Source of the DNA: Artocarpus heterophyllus
Taxonomy: Eukaryota > Streptophyta > Magnoliopsida > Rosales > Moraceae
Reading direction: 5' to 3'
DNA length: 64,000 nt
Assembly (NCBI GenBank): GCA_025403435.1
Contig: CM046327.1
Location: 13,136,218-13,200,217, forward strand
Made by a program: the position numbers and the translations under genes. The notes under the pieces are model-generated. The model worked only from the letters and a program-made list of their open reading frames with translations, was not told where the DNA came from and did not search any database. Within the stretch, counting starts at the first letter, position 1; every line of letters starts with the position of its first letter. Of this stretch, positions 46,940 to 59,605 are shown piece after piece.

Positions 46940-47670
46940 GAGAAAATACAAAAAAATACTCCTCAATTTTAGTTAAAAACAACATTTACCCTTGAATTTT
47001 TTAAAATACAAAAAGTATCCCTTATGTTTTTCATACCATCCATGAACCATCTCTTCTTTTAACTTTTTTGATTAAGTTGTTTGAAAAGGAACAAACCATC
47101 TTTGAAGTACAAAAACAATCCAAGATATGTATTAAGTTATGCCAGCTTTCAAACCCTCCTATTGGATTCAGCATCAACGTGAATGAAATTTTGAACACCT
47201 ATTTGAATTTTTTTGAAGGATATAAATTTTTTCCATTTGAAGAAGAAAATGAAACCTATTTTTAAAAAAAGGAATGAAAACTTAGTATTATTTAGTCACA
47301 TTAGTTATATTTGGCATTTTTAATAAGTTGGTTTTACATTTTCATACAAATATATCATTATTTCCAAATAGAATTTCAATATCACATGTATATGTAAAAA
47401 AAAACATTGGCTAACATAGAATTGATCACAAGTGAATGTTACCTTTCCACTCTTCAAATATTAGGTGTTTGGTTGTAGTTTCACCAAGATCTTCATCTTT
47501 GATTTCTAAGGATATATTTGTCTTTTTAAATAATATATTTCTTTAAAAGTCAAAAAAAGAACAATTTTTGTATAATTTGAAAAACATAAAAGTATTTTTT
47601 AAAATTTTAAAAGCCTAAAAATAAATATTATATTTAGCTTAAATACAAGAAATATTTTTTGTATTTTCTC
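46940..47670. mobile_element. Possible long-TIR Mutator-type MITE (731 bp)
   Basis: Arms of about 120 bases are inverted: the left starts GAGAAAATACAAAAAAATAC, the right in reverse GAGAAAATACAAAAAATATT, with further agreement at TTTTAAAATAC and TTATGTTTTTCA. The 9-base flanks CCTTTTTAA and TTTCTTTAA agree at six positions. Confidence 0.55.
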
Positions 47671-47830
47671 TTTCTTTAACGGGCTTGAAAACTAATCTTT
47701 AATAAAGGGTACGAGTGTTTGAAAAATATATAAAAAAAAGAAAAAAAAAAGCTAGAGTCAAAGAAGGACACTGATATACAATACAAGGACGAAGATAGAG
47801 ACAATAATGGACAGTCGAACACATATGTTT

Positions 47831-47935
47831 ACACGTGCGGGCCCCCACACGGTGGACAAGGCAAGGCGCGACACGTGCCACAATCTTGAACGCCAGAGGA
47901 TTTACCGAAGCAAACGTGTCGGCTCTTTATTGGCC
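47831..47935. promoter_or_regulatory. Cluster of G-box/ABRE motifs without an evident gene
   Basis: Within 105 bases are two CACGTG G-boxes (47832-47837 and 47872-47877), one ACGTGTC (47914-47920), and an ATTGG/CCAAT box (about 47929), in a GC-richer patch. These motifs bind bZIP/bHLH factors in plant promoters. No coding region follows on either side within several hundred bases. Confidence 0.45.
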
Positions 47936-48338
47936 AGAGGAAAAGAATAATAACCCTGCAGTGAACAAGGACAATTCTGCCCTGTAGCGTAACCTAAGCT
48001 AGCCACTTGCCTTTCAGCAAAAAATAAATATTAAATAAATAAAAATGAAATAGAAGATAACATGACCTTGGAACCATCACACACAAAATTGTATTAAACA
48101 AAAATTTATTGCAGAGTATTGAAAAAATATTTTATGAACATCATATTTCTGTACATTGGTTTGTTAAATATTTATCATGATTTTGTTAATGTAATTTGAT
48201 TTAGACGTAATTTAAAATTCTTTTGGATAGGATATTTTTTCCTCATATTTTACTGTTCAATTCTCTAATAAGAGCGAGGATAAAACAAAACTAAACGATA
48301 GTAAATCAAACAATTTAATTGTCATTTTGATATAAAAT
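47936..48338. other. AT-rich intergenic DNA
   Basis: No gene recognised downstream or upstream of the G-box cluster. Confidence 0.5.
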
Positions 48339-48499
48339 GTGTTTGGAATGTTACTTAAAACTAATTGATTCTAACTAATTACAGTGTAAAACTCTTAACA
48401 GCTATAGTAAAACATAAAAAGTTACAACAGTGTAAAGCCCTCATATGTTATATAATTTTTAAATTTAAAACTTTAGTTCTACACAACTTGCCAAACACC
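48339..48499. mobile_element. MITE, family S
   Basis: The ends ATGTGTTTGGAATGTTACTT and, in reverse, ATGGTGTTTGGCAAGTTGTG are inverted; the interior has AGTGTAAAACTC and CTCATATGTTATA. Confidence 0.65.
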
Positions 48500-48768
48500 A
48501 TAATAGTCACTGAATCTTGCTTGTTACATTATTGGCGCACCATGTATGCATATATTCATACATGTGCCACTTAAAAAGTGTTCCCCAAATAATAGCAGTA
48601 GTAAGCAACATGTAGAGTAACAAGTAGTAGTTTGAATTGGTAGACCTTAATTTATACAATGTTCTTTGTGTATATGTTTGTTATCAAAGTATCATTGACG
48701 GGGATAAAAACCATAACCAGTGCTAAGGGTTATTATTACGCAAGTACACAAATATGATGAATTTTTAA

Positions 48769-48887
48769 GAGCCCATTTGTTTCGTGGTTTGAATCACAGT
48801 TTGAATCATTTTGTTACAGTATTTTCTTTCATAAAATTTAAATCTTTATTCAAATACTCTATTTAAATACTCGAACCAAACAAGCTC
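48769..48887. mobile_element. Tourist-like MITE, family T (119 bp)
   Basis: The ends GAGCCCATTTGTTTCG and, in reverse, GAGCTTGTTTGGTTCG are inverted repeats with TAA at both flanks (48766-48768, 48888-48890). Interior TTGTTACAGTATTTTCTTTC. Confidence 0.85.
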
Positions 48888-49189
48888 TAACTATTATGTA
48901 CGTTTTCTTTTTTTGCTAGGGCATTAATTTGTTTGTTCATATCTTCTTGTATTAGTATAGTTTTGTCAAGTATAAATGGTAAGGTATCATCGTTTTAGGG
49001 TTCCAATATCATCAAGAACACATGCATTTGACTTGACGGGCCTTCTGTCCCTTCAATCATACATTTGGATGCCTATAGCTCCTACTGGTGGGGACCACTC
49101 ATATGTGTGAGATGAAGCAAGTTCGTCTAAGCTTAATCAAAAAAATAAAAAAAAAAAAAGGAAAAAAGAGTTTGTCAACAAGGGCGTTG
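48888..49189. other. Intergenic DNA
   Basis: No gene. The palindrome GTGGGGACCAC at about 49088 resembles a TCP site. Confidence 0.45.
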
Positions 49190-49331
49190 GGCTAACGGTG
49201 AGAATTATTGATAAGAATCGTTTTTATTGTAACATATAAGAGTTTTATATTGTAATAATTTTTTTCTTTTTATTGTAACATATAAAAATTTTATATTATT
49301 TATAATTAAATTTATAGTAAAAACTACCCTT
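49190..49331. mobile_element. MITE, family S (decayed)
   Basis: The interior TTGTAACATATAAGAGTTTT and TATATTGTAATAATT match the family; the ends are degraded. Confidence 0.45.
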
Positions 49332-51411
49332 AACGAGGGTAAGATTATTAGTCAAGCTAGCCTTGATCACTTGACTTGTTTCTATTAAAAAAAATGTAAA
49401 GGGGATAATTTCTCATATATCTCTTTGTTATTTTAGTATAAGCAAGCATTTGTTGACTAACCAGGGTTGGAATCGTGGATTTGGTTAACCAAAGGTGTTT
49501 AGTTAGCAGGGAAAAAAAATACGTAAATTTATTATATATATATACATATATATATAGATATATAAAGTCAACCGGCAAAAAGCAGACGTATTCCAGCATT
49601 GGGTCCCTTTGTCGTGGCACAGCCCCACAAAATCTGTGGATCTAAGCAAAGTTTAATTTGTTCTTCCCCACATTAATTATTTTTTATCTAGCTTTATATT
49701 CTTTTCCAACGACACCTTCACTTTGATTCCGCTCCTATCTATGTATATATTACCCATATAATATACATCATACATAATACCATGATCTTGTACATGGTAC
49801 TTCAGTCCAAGTATGTGTGTGAGACTGAAGTTGAGATTCCCTATCAAACTTGGCTTTGGACCATTATGAGAGAATAACTTCTAATTTTTTAACGTGGACT
49901 CTTTTTTTTTTTTTCCTGTTTTGGTCCCAAAACCCCAATCTGTTTTTAAACATTGTCTTTTCTGGTTGTGCAAAGATTTTGTTGCAGAAACGTCCTGTTG
50001 AAAATTATTCAGAAAAAAAATCTCTAATTTCTCTGTAGACCTAAAAAAAAAACCCTTGCATAAAATTTTAAAACTTTAAATATCATTTTGCATACATTTT
50101 AAGCCTTGCTTAGGGGTGACAATATCCCCTACGGGGGCAGGGCCTACAAGTACCCTCTGAAAAGAGCGAGTTGGGGGATAATATTTGGGGGCTAGGGCGG
50201 AGATAGGGACAATGTCTTCTCCCTAAGATAGGGGCCAGGACGGGGGCAGGCGGTGATAGGAAAGCACTCTCCGTCCCATCTCTACCCTATATATATATAT
50301 ATATAAAAGAAACATATATGCATTTTATTAATTAGTCAAATATATATATATATATATATAATATTCCTAATATTAATTTTTTCTTAACATCTATATTTTT
50401 TTAAAACTTGATTTGTTTGATAAAAACATGAATTTGGATTGAATTTAGTATAAATTTGAACATACTTTTTATTTGTTATTATTTAATTTTTAATCAACAC
50501 ATCAATGTGGGGATCGAGACGTGTATGAAGAAGGCTTTCCTAACGGAGATTCTTGACTCCATCCCTGCTTGTTTTTAGCGAGAATGGGGGCAAGATAGAG
50601 ATGGTTTTGGTCAATAGGGAAGGGGATGAAAAAACATTCCCTGACTCCACCCTACCTTATAAATATGAGAAAAAAAAGTGGAAGAAAAAAATATGGATGA
50701 AATAGTATATGCATTTTCTGATTTATTGTTATTCAATAAAAAAAAACAAATAGAGAAGAAGAGTGGATGAAGGATTCAAAATCTTGTATATAGGATTTCA
50801 ATTTTCATCCTTTGAAAGTTGAAAGGATTGAGATGAGAATTATATCAAACAAGATTAAAAAAAAAAAAGTGATTCACCTTCTTTTTTTTTCCAATTTATA
50901 CTTGCTTGATTTTATATCTTTTCTTTCTTATTATGTTTTCCTCTCTTACTAAACGTAGCATCATGGAAGATTTTTTGTGACTTACTTAGAATTCAAATTT
51001 GTAAGATGGTTGAATTTTTTTCAATTTTCAAGAAAACTGGGACGGAAATGAATAAGAATATACACAATTTTTCAAAAAAAAAATTGAGAAGTTATATTCT
51101 AAAAAAAGTAAATACAAAAGCTACTCCACACACACTCTTGACCCGCCAACTACAGGATAATTAATGAAGATATAATTAAACAATATTGAATAATTTAAAT
51201 TTTGTAAACACTAGAAATAGATTTTTTTTTTATCTAGTTAGTTTCTTCCTATCTTGTTTTCTATTTCTCAATAATTGAATTAGATTAATCTTACTTTTGT
51301 AAACTCCATAAATACTGAGATTATTTAATAGAAAGGCTATGTTATATTATTTCCTGTCTCTTATTCTCTACATAGGAAATGATCCATTTGGTGCTCAGAA
51401 ATCCCTCAAAT
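49332..51411. other. AT-rich intergenic DNA with two G-rich patches
   Basis: No gene recognised. The G-rich patches at 50108-50285 and 50500-50660 (GGGGGCAGG, GGGGATGAAAAA, TGACTCCA) look like parts of one decayed dispersed repeat around AT microsatellites at 50288-50305 and 50341-50361. Confidence 0.45.
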
Positions 51412-51414
51412 TGA

Positions 51415-51931
51415 GGGTCCATTTGGTAAATAGATTCAAATTAATGATTTTATTTGAGAAGTATGATTTGAATTAGTGATTTGAATTGTTATCCAAATTG
51501 ACGTTTAGATATGCATCTAAGTTTTAATCTGAGCATGGAATAAAATTGGAATTTGTAATTAGAGAGGTGGTGAAAATAGCTTTTGATTTTTAACAAATCT
51601 AATAAAATCTTAATGTTAATGATCTTAAAAAATATGCAATATGATCTTAATTTATTGTTCTCCTCACTAGGAACACTATGAAAAAAGAATCATCTTAATT
51701 GGATATTAAATGAAGAAGTTATGATTTTTTTCTTCAAATATAAGAAAGAGAATTTTAACTTTTACCGTAACAAAGATATCTTAAGAGAAGTCAAAACTCT
51801 AAAAAATTTGATTCTTGATACTCATTTTATTCAAATTTTAGAGGAAATAAATACGTATCTAAAAGATTTTTGACACTCAAAATTCAAATTTGAATCCATT
51901 GAATACACATAATACCTAAACAAATATGGCC
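51415..51931 (+). mobile_element. Non-autonomous TIR element (517 bp), family L
   Basis: It matches 22785-23324 in reverse complement along its length. The ends GGGTCCATTTGGTAAATAG and, in reverse, GGCCATATTTGTTTAGG are weak inverted repeats, with TGA at both flanks (51412-51414, 51932-51934). Confidence 0.78.
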
Positions 51932-51934
51932 TGA

Positions 51935-52600
51935 TAGATTTAAAGAGAACACTGTTAATGAAGCTATTGAATCAAACAAGGGATGTGAGCTAGTTGATAT
52001 ACATAACTTTCTGATGATCAATTCTTCAACTGACACAAAGCAGAAAGAAGAAAATCTTTGCACCATACTTAACGGCAGAAGGGCTTTGTGCAAGTGAGGC
52101 AAAAAGATTGCTTGAGATACAAGTGCAACATTCATCCGCTAGCGGCAACATTGGTAGTCAATTGATCCTGTAAATAAACTTTAAGGAAAATTTAAGAAGA
52201 AAGGGCATGTAGCGGACTCCACTAACAGAAAAACACCTAGAAAGATACCCCAAAAATGGAGCACATATCTTTCTCATTTCCCCTACAATGTCGAACATAA
52301 CACCTGCTTTTCAAATTCGAAAGAACAAAAGTACACAAAAGAAAAATACCCTTCACACTTAAGAGACCCCTCAGAACTATTTCTAATTCCTGCTCTATTA
52401 TCGGACCCTATTGTATCATTCTCCTGCCAAAAATGCGCGCAGACCTTTACAACTCTCTCCCTCTCTCTCTCTCTATATCTCTCTCATTTGTCGTGAATCA
52501 AATTAGAGGAGTTGGCTCTATGTATAGCCGACAGCCACTTTGGCTCCAATTTTTTGTTGAGTTCATGTGGTTAATGTCAACGATGCATTCAAAACTTTGC
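51935..52600. other. Sequence of mixed composition, gene relic possible
   Basis: A plus-strand frame of about 55 codons (roughly 51935-52098, RFKENTVNEAIESNKGCELV) ends at a TGA and has normal amino-acid balance, but I cannot identify it. It is followed by a (CT)n tract at 52459-52484. Confidence 0.25.
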
Positions 52601-54560
52601 ATTACATGCCTCTGATACAATTGGATAATGCTAGCCTTAGTAGTTATTGTTGGTTTCCTGAAATGTTTTCGGAGAAAATAAGCGAAAATATAGTAAAGGT
52701 GCGGAACGCATATAACAAAAATTTTCATAAAACTTTTATAAAATAATGCTACGGAGTATATTAATTTAATGCCTAATATATCTATGTATAATTTATACTT
52801 ATTTGGTTGTAGCAAAAAGGTCGAAGATCTTCTATTGAGAAACATTCTCCAAATGAAACCACCGTCTTTCTTGCCTAATCCTTGGCAACAATTGGACGAA
52901 CGTGTAGGCGTAGAAAGGAATTAGGGTTTCTAATGGTCACTCTTCTCTTTTTGGCCTCTAACTAATCTCAACACACAAGTAAAGGATGACTGAGAATGAA
53001 GAACTCTTCTTTTCTTTTTTCTCTCTCTACATGCCTAACACGAAGGGTTTTGGCAGAATTTTTGCAGTCTCACTAAAACTCGCAATTATATGTAGAATGA
53101 ACATAGGAGACCCCTACTTACAAACAATGAAAGACCAAATTAATTCTTTAAGCTTTCTCTATTTTAATTTTAAATATCACATATTGAACTAAAATAAAAG
53201 ATAAAGCTTTCCATTCCTTACTGATTTGCACACCACACACAGATATCATATTTATATGTGTGGCACCAATGAGGGTGAAAAAAGAGAGAAAAATTATGCT
53301 TGTTATCTAATCTAATTTGTTTCCAAATTAAATTTTCAATTTTGAATAAATTACATTTATCAAAATTAGAGACTTCTAGAAAAGAAAACTTAGTGAACAA
53401 GTCTTAGATTGCCCAAAAAACCTTTCCATGTAGCAGTATGTGCCAACACATTGGTGGCACCCATTGAGTGTATCTTCCAAAAATAAATTATTTAGTAATT
53501 ATAAATTAATTCATAATTAATTTATTTTGAGTGAATAATTTTAGAATTCTATAATTATAAATAATTAATTAAACCAATAATTTCACTTATCCAAACAGTG
53601 TCTATAAGGATGGCAGGGGAACCAATGGACTTATAATTTCAAGCTCTAATAAAATTAATATATTAATTAAACTCTTTAATTACTATATTACTCTTTTATT
53701 AATTTAAACTCATATTCTAGAGTCATCTATTTGATATAGTCATTGTATATAAATTGATCTTCTATAAGTAATTCATTATTAGAGCCAGTAAAATTTGACA
53801 ACCTCTCTAATTACTTCTTTATCTTTAAGTGTCATTGTTTCTCTAATGAAAAATAAATACATGAACTTAGACACAAATTTAGTGCTCATTTCATTCAAGA
53901 CTTGCTCAAGAGAATTATTAATCTGCTTCTCATTAAAGAAAAAATGGATTCCTTATTATAATATTAACATTCAGTTTACCTAATGCACTCTGTCTAAAAA
54001 TAAAAGGGATAGTATTAGATTCTCAAATCCATATTGAGTAAATCAAAAGATATAATTTCATAAATTGGAACTGCTAATAAGTTAAGATTAAGATCATTTT
54101 ATATATGACTATTGATTGATATAAGTAGAACTCCTTATATTCTAACGTAAATTATTTAGCCTTTCATATCACATCATATCTCGGTTCTACATAATCTCAT
54201 TATATACAGTGCACTTGGTTAATGACTCACTGCATTAACAATTTAGATAAAACCATCCTATTCTCAATAGAAATGACATGCATTAATAAAGCTCGATTAA
54301 AGATTTTATACTTTAAGTGAATAATTAGCTATAATAACTAATTATATATTATTAATCATTTTAATTATCATTATTAAATATTATATTATTATAACACTTA
54401 TATACAATATTTAAGGTTAAATAGATAATTATGAAATTTTAATAATATTCATAAATTATTCAACATATATGCATACAAAATATAATGAAAAATTCACTTT
54501 ATTTATTTATAAATATGTCCTTTATAAAACATTATATACCTCAAGGGCATATCTATCTTG
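52601..54560 (-). mobile_element. Copia-type LTR region with degenerate primer site
   Basis: On the minus strand, TTGTATCAGAGGCATG (about 52606-52621) resembles a copia primer-binding site. Upstream of it (higher coordinates) lies leader-like sequence with CTACGCCTACACGTTCGTCC, the counterpart of the motif in the LTRs ending at 12439 and starting at 40222. The AT-rich part to about 54560 may be the rest of the LTR. No coding region was found and the outer end is undefined. Confidence 0.4.
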
Positions 54561-55449
54561 ACAGTTTTAGGGTGTGAGAGAAAAAACATGTTGCTTTTGG
54601 GTTTAGCTCTTTTGTTTTAGGCTCAGTAACATAGCCAGGAATTGTTGTCAGGATAGGAAGGAGTAAATATATTTACAATGAAAATTTAATCAAAGGCGAT
54701 TTTTAACATACTTTGAATTGTATTTGACGGTTTTGTGTCTTGAAAATGTTGCATAATAGCCCTTACCATCAAGATTATTGAAGACAACCTTTTAGATGTA
54801 TACAAATATATTACCATCCTCAAGTAATCTTCCATTAGATTGTGCAATTAGTTCTTCACATTATTAAATTAATGTTTTTGTCATAAGCTGAGAATAAATC
54901 TTTTAGACTTAAGAATGTGACAAAAAAACAAGTTGGTATTTGTCTTATCAAAATGATCATTCAGCTCCTTCAGTTACATATCAATAATAGGATAAAATAA
55001 CTCTGCAATAAAAGATAAAGGGTCATTATAGATTATATATATATTTTTTTTCATGTTTCTTTTTTATTTAGTTATAAAACGATTTTTATTTCCCTAAAAA
55101 AAGGTTTTTATATATATTGAACGTTAAAATTTAATTACCTATTGGTCTTTTTTTTTCCCCATGAAGTAGCATTTTTTCCTTTTTTTTTAAGGTATAAAGT
55201 GATTTTATTTTTATACTTTGGAGGGGGCTGTCTTTGGCTAATTTATTGTATATTCCTATATATATTCCTACCTGTGTGGGTACAACTTCTATACTATTCA
55301 CTAAACTATTCACTGTTTTTTTCTTTAGTGTTTTTGTACTCTATATTCCAACTCAAATTGAATTATAGACACTCAAAGTTGTACCAGTTTATTGATTGGT
55401 ATACAATCAATTTTTTATTGTTTCGGACTTTGGCACAATATCTTACTTT
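54561..55449. other. AT-rich intergenic DNA
   Basis: The 127-codon frame at 55142-55525 is T-rich and overlaps a MITE, so it is not called. Confidence 0.55.
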
Positions 55450-55452
55450 TAA

Positions 55453-55559
55453 GGTATGTATGGTTGAGTATTCAAATCAATGTTTGAATCATTTTGCTAC
55501 AGTATTTTCTCTCACAAAAATTTAAATTTTCATTCAAATACTCGAACCAAATGGGCCCT
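55453..55559. mobile_element. Tourist-like MITE, family T (107 bp)
   Basis: The left end GGTATGTATGGTTGAGTATT and the right end, in reverse GGGCCCATTTGGTTCGAGTATT, are inverted, and TAA flanks both sides (55450-55452, 55560-55562). Confidence 0.85.
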
Positions 55560-55689
55560 TAAGATACTAAATTAATTTTTGAGTATCAACTCACAAAATT
55601 TGTTCACATAAAATATTTACAAAATATAAAATTTTCCAGAAAATTCATTGTTTAAATCTTAGTTAGATTCTAGATTTAAACTAGTGAAT

Positions 55690-56385
55690 ATTTTGTATAT
55701 CACAAATAATTAGTTAAAAAGTATTTATAAGGTCATATTTCAAAATAAATGTTTTAATCAGAGAAGTATTGGAAAAAATTTTAGAAAAAATATTTAGTAC
55801 AAAACAATTAAAAAGTATTGGCAGGTCATATTGAAGAAAATAATGTTTTTGAAGATAGCATAACAACTTTTAGAATGCGAAAATGTTTGAGAAATTTTTA
55901 AGGACAAAAATATTTGATTAGGTAATTTTTGAAATATAAGGTCTAAAAGAAAAACATGCTAGAAGTTGAAGTAACAAAATATCGACGCATTGAAAAATAG
56001 ATGAATTTGAAAAAAAAATTATTTTTTGGGTAATTAGTTTAAAAAGTGTTTTAGGGTTATATTTGAGAAAGAAATATTTTAGATAACTACATAAAAATTA
56101 TTGGTCATGATATGTTTGAGAAACTTTATTTTGGAGGGAAAATTAAAGAAAAAATTTCTAAGAAAAACTTTAGATTGCAAGGTTTCTTGAAAAGAAATTT
56201 AAAAGAAAAACTTTAAGAATACATGATTTATTGAAAAAAAAAAAAAAAACCTCCTAAGTAAGCAGGCAAATTTAAAAGGAAAACTTTAGAATTACAATAA
56301 AACTTGAAAAAAGAATAACAGAAAAACTTTTATGATACAAGATCTCTCATAAAAAAAAAAAAAAAAAATCTAAGCAAGCAAGCAA
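55690..56385 (+). repeat. Purine-rich degenerate tandem repeat
   Basis: Phrases such as GAAAAACTTTAGAATNNAAGRT followed by TTGAAAAGAA and an A-run recur about every 50-80 bases, clearest at 56155-56350. Confidence 0.5.
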
Positions 56386-56420
56386 ACAGGTGAAGTCCAA
56401 AACCATAAATTATAAAGTAT

Positions 56421-56515
56421 ATAGATTTATAGATTTATAGATTATAAAATATAGAGTTTATAGATAATAGATTATAGATAAATCATAAATTACAGATTAT
56501 AGATAGATAGATATT
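56421..56515 (+). repeat. TAGATTATA-type minisatellite
   Basis: Imperfect copies of ATAGATTTAT/ATAGATTATA in succession, ending in a (TAGA)n run. Confidence 0.85.
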
Positions 56516-58196
56516 ACGGATCTTATAAATGCTTGGCCTTGTTATATATTCTAAGTTCCCCCCTTGAAAATGGAAAAAAAAAAAAAAAAAAAAACGCTAT
56601 ATAAACCTGTATAGTAAATGTAAATGATGTCGATATAAAGTTTTGGGTTTGGTTTGGAGAGTCCATGTAAGTTAGCAGAATGTAGGAAAATGTCAGATTG
56701 ATAAAAAGAAATATCTATTGATGTAAATTATACCAATTAACTTTGTACTAAGTGCGGCTTTACTGGTATTTTAAAAGGAGGTTTCCGTTAATCATGCAAG
56801 TATTTCATTGTTGGAACACAATCATTGTTTATCATAACTATCTACTCTCATAAGAAATGATGGAGAAAATGTCATAATAATTGTGATAAAGAAAAGCGCA
56901 ATAATCTCGATTTAATACACCATTTGACAAAAATCATTAGATTTTTTTAGCATTAATGTATAGAATATGAGACTAAATACTTTATTATAGCCTGCTTAAG
57001 CTCAAATAGGATCTCTAACTCAATCCCATAACCCCATCATGGTGCTCAATTTTACATACCCAAGCTAATTTAGCTTGCTTATTTTATAGTTTGACTCTTT
57101 CACATCTCACCTAAATTTACAAAAATGGAAATTTTTTCAGCGTAATGATACCATATGGTTAATTCTTGGCATTCTTGTCATACACATTAATCTAAGAGAA
57201 ATCCATCTAATAATGAGCAATAACTTTATTAATTGATAATTACATGTGTCTTTCCTTCTTGGTCTATAAAACAAATAGGATGCAAGGAAGTAAGGAATCA
57301 TCCTGCTAGGTCAATCTAATTGCCATCAAATCACCATTAAAAAAATTAATTTCCATCAAATTTGAACTCGCCACAAATGTTATTTATTTATTTATTTATT
57401 TTCATTTGAGGGTGGCTTAAATGTTTTCCAATACATAGAAAAAACATTGACAAATGTATTAGATACTTCATTTACTCATTTGTTTTGAACCAAAAGTTAG
57501 TTGAACGATGTTCAATAACATTTTAAGAAAACTACATATCATGTCCCACTTTAAACAAATGTGTTTATTTATGTTAGACTTAAAAAAAATTATGTCACAT
57601 TGTTATTTTTTAAAATAATTAATGTCAGTTGTTTAAATTTTTTTCAACCAATTCAAATAAACAAATCTATTTTTTTTTATCTCTTTCTCACTCGTTCTCT
57701 CTCATTTATCATAACATTTTTTAGTGACAAATTTGTTTTGACATGAATAAAAAAATAAATTTTAAAATATAGCATTTATGAAAATTCTATAATATTTTTT
57801 AAGCAACTTTTAACCAGTGATTTGATAACTTAAACCAAAAACAAGCCTCAAATATAGATTTAACCCTTCCCTTTTTTTTTTTTTTTTCTAAGAGGGAAAA
57901 ACCCATCTTTTCAACACACATTCAAAACATAATTTCAAGTTTAATTCTCCTTTTAAAGCACACCTAATCCATATATCTAAATGTTGTGTCATACTTTAAG
58001 TTCAAACCTCACTTTTCACTTCAAACATTAAAAGTTTAAACCACCGTGTTGGAACCGATGAGTTAAACGGCCTCCTATTTGCATCTTAGGCAGATCTTTT
58101 CCCATCTTTTTTCTTCTTTTTCCTTTTTGAAAAGATATTTTCCTCCTGTTCTTATTCCCCAAACATCTTTGATCTTTAAGCAGTAAATGCAGAATT
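56516..58196. other. AT-rich intergenic DNA
   Basis: No gene. An A-run lies at 56574-56594, (TTTA)n at 57379-57402 and a T-run at 57873-57887. Confidence 0.5.
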
Positions 58197-58199
58197 TAA

Positions 58200-58319
58200 G
58201 GGCCTGTTTGGTTGGATATTTAAATAACAGTTTAAATTATTTTGTTATAGTATTTTCTCTTATAAAAATTTAAATCTTTATTTAAACATTTTACTTAAAT
58301 ACTCGATCTAAACGGGTTC
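58200..58319. mobile_element. Tourist-like MITE, family T (120 bp)
   Basis: The ends GGGCCTGTTTGGTTGG and, in reverse, GAACCCGTTTAGATCGAG are inverted, and TAA flanks both sides (58197-58199, 58320-58322). Confidence 0.85.
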
Positions 58320-59129
58320 TAAATGAGTGGAGGTGAGAAAAATGGACGAGATTCCAGGCTTTGAAGGTGACGTGAGGGTGATGATGGGTGTAATGTGAGC
58401 ATGCATAAACTATGAATGGTTGTGCAACCCAAGCGTGCAGACTCTCCAGTGGCAGTTAATGATGCTTCTCAGACCCAAATAATAAACAAAGAAAAAATAA
58501 ATAAAATAAAAACAAAAATAAAAATAAAAACCCTTTTACCAAAATAATTTCACAAATTTTTTTTTCCTTATAAAATCATTGTGTTTTATTTTTAAAAAAC
58601 ATTTAATTAGTAGAGAGAGAAAAGGGTAATGATGGAAAAGGAGAGTGATGGAGGAGAGAGGTTGGCTGTCCTGGTCAGCACCCGGCAAGGCGTCTTCAAA
58701 TGCCGCTTTCTTGTCCCCCTATCACACTTCTTCCCACTGTTTTCCTCTGTCCCCATTCCCCATTCAATGCTCCTTACGTCTTTGATGCCCCCAACTTCTC
58801 TTATTCCCTTTTCCTATCCCATCTTCCCCATTTTGCCCTTCCACTTTCACGCCTTCCAAACAATAAATATCATCTGTCTTAGCGTAATACATGTATACAC
58901 CCATACAACCTGTTACAATTTAAATAATACGAACTTTTATATACCACAATAAAATAAAATGATATTATAATTTACATTTTTAATATTATAATATTTTAAA
59001 CTAAAAAGTTACTTTCAACCATATTTGTTAAATATCCTTTAAACTTAACTATAGAATTGTAAATCTCTCTACGGCTACTTATACTAAAAAGCAAAAAGCT
59101 GTCATGCATACACTTATGCAACCTAATTA
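58320..59129. other. Intergenic DNA, CT-rich block
   Basis: A pyrimidine-rich block with a 107-codon frame (58629-58952) has no recognisable protein and is rich in Pro/Leu/Phe through composition. Remnants of a family S MITE lie near 58915-59040. Confidence 0.45.
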
Positions 59130-59290
59130 GATGTTTGACAAATATGGTTAGAATCAATTTTTTAGTTACCAAATAATGTAAAGTTTTCACATGCTACAGT
59201 AAAAAGCAAAAAGTTACTACTACTTAAAGCTCTCATATGTTATAATGTTTTGATTTAAAAAGTTGATTCTAATCATGCTTGTCAAACACC
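59130..59290. mobile_element. MITE, family S (161 bp)
   Basis: Clear inverted ends of about 28 bases: GATGTTTGACAAATATGGTT and, in reverse, GGTGTTTGACAAGCATGATT. The interior holds CATGCTACAGTAAAAAG and CTCTCATATGTTATA. Flanks TTA and TTT differ by one base. Confidence 0.75.
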
Positions 59291-59444
59291 TTTTAAATTT
59301 AGATTTAAAACTTTACACTATAACAGTTGAAATTTATTTTTTCTAACATATTTCCTAAATAAACTCGATAATAGTTCCAACTTTGGATCATGTCATGTGA
59401 TTACTCAATGCTGAATGTTATTCTTCTTTCAAGTTGGATTAAAA

Positions 59445-59605
59445 GATGTTTAAGAAATATAGTTAGAATTAAAATTTTTGAACTGAAAATTGTAACATAT
59501 AAGAGCTTTATATTATAACTTATTTTTTTCGGATCACTATAATATATGAGAACTTTAAACTATATTAGTCAAAATTTTTAATTAAAACTAATTTTGTCAA
59601 ACACC
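59445..59605. mobile_element. MITE, family S (161 bp)
   Basis: The ends GATGTTTAAGAAATATAGTT and, in reverse, GGTGTTTGACAAAATTAGTT are inverted, and the interior matches the copy 155 bases to the left. Confidence 0.7.

Noticed and set aside
55142..55525. 127-codon plus-strand open frame as a membrane protein gene
   Set aside because: Hydrophobic residues come from T-richness, and the frame runs into a family T MITE.
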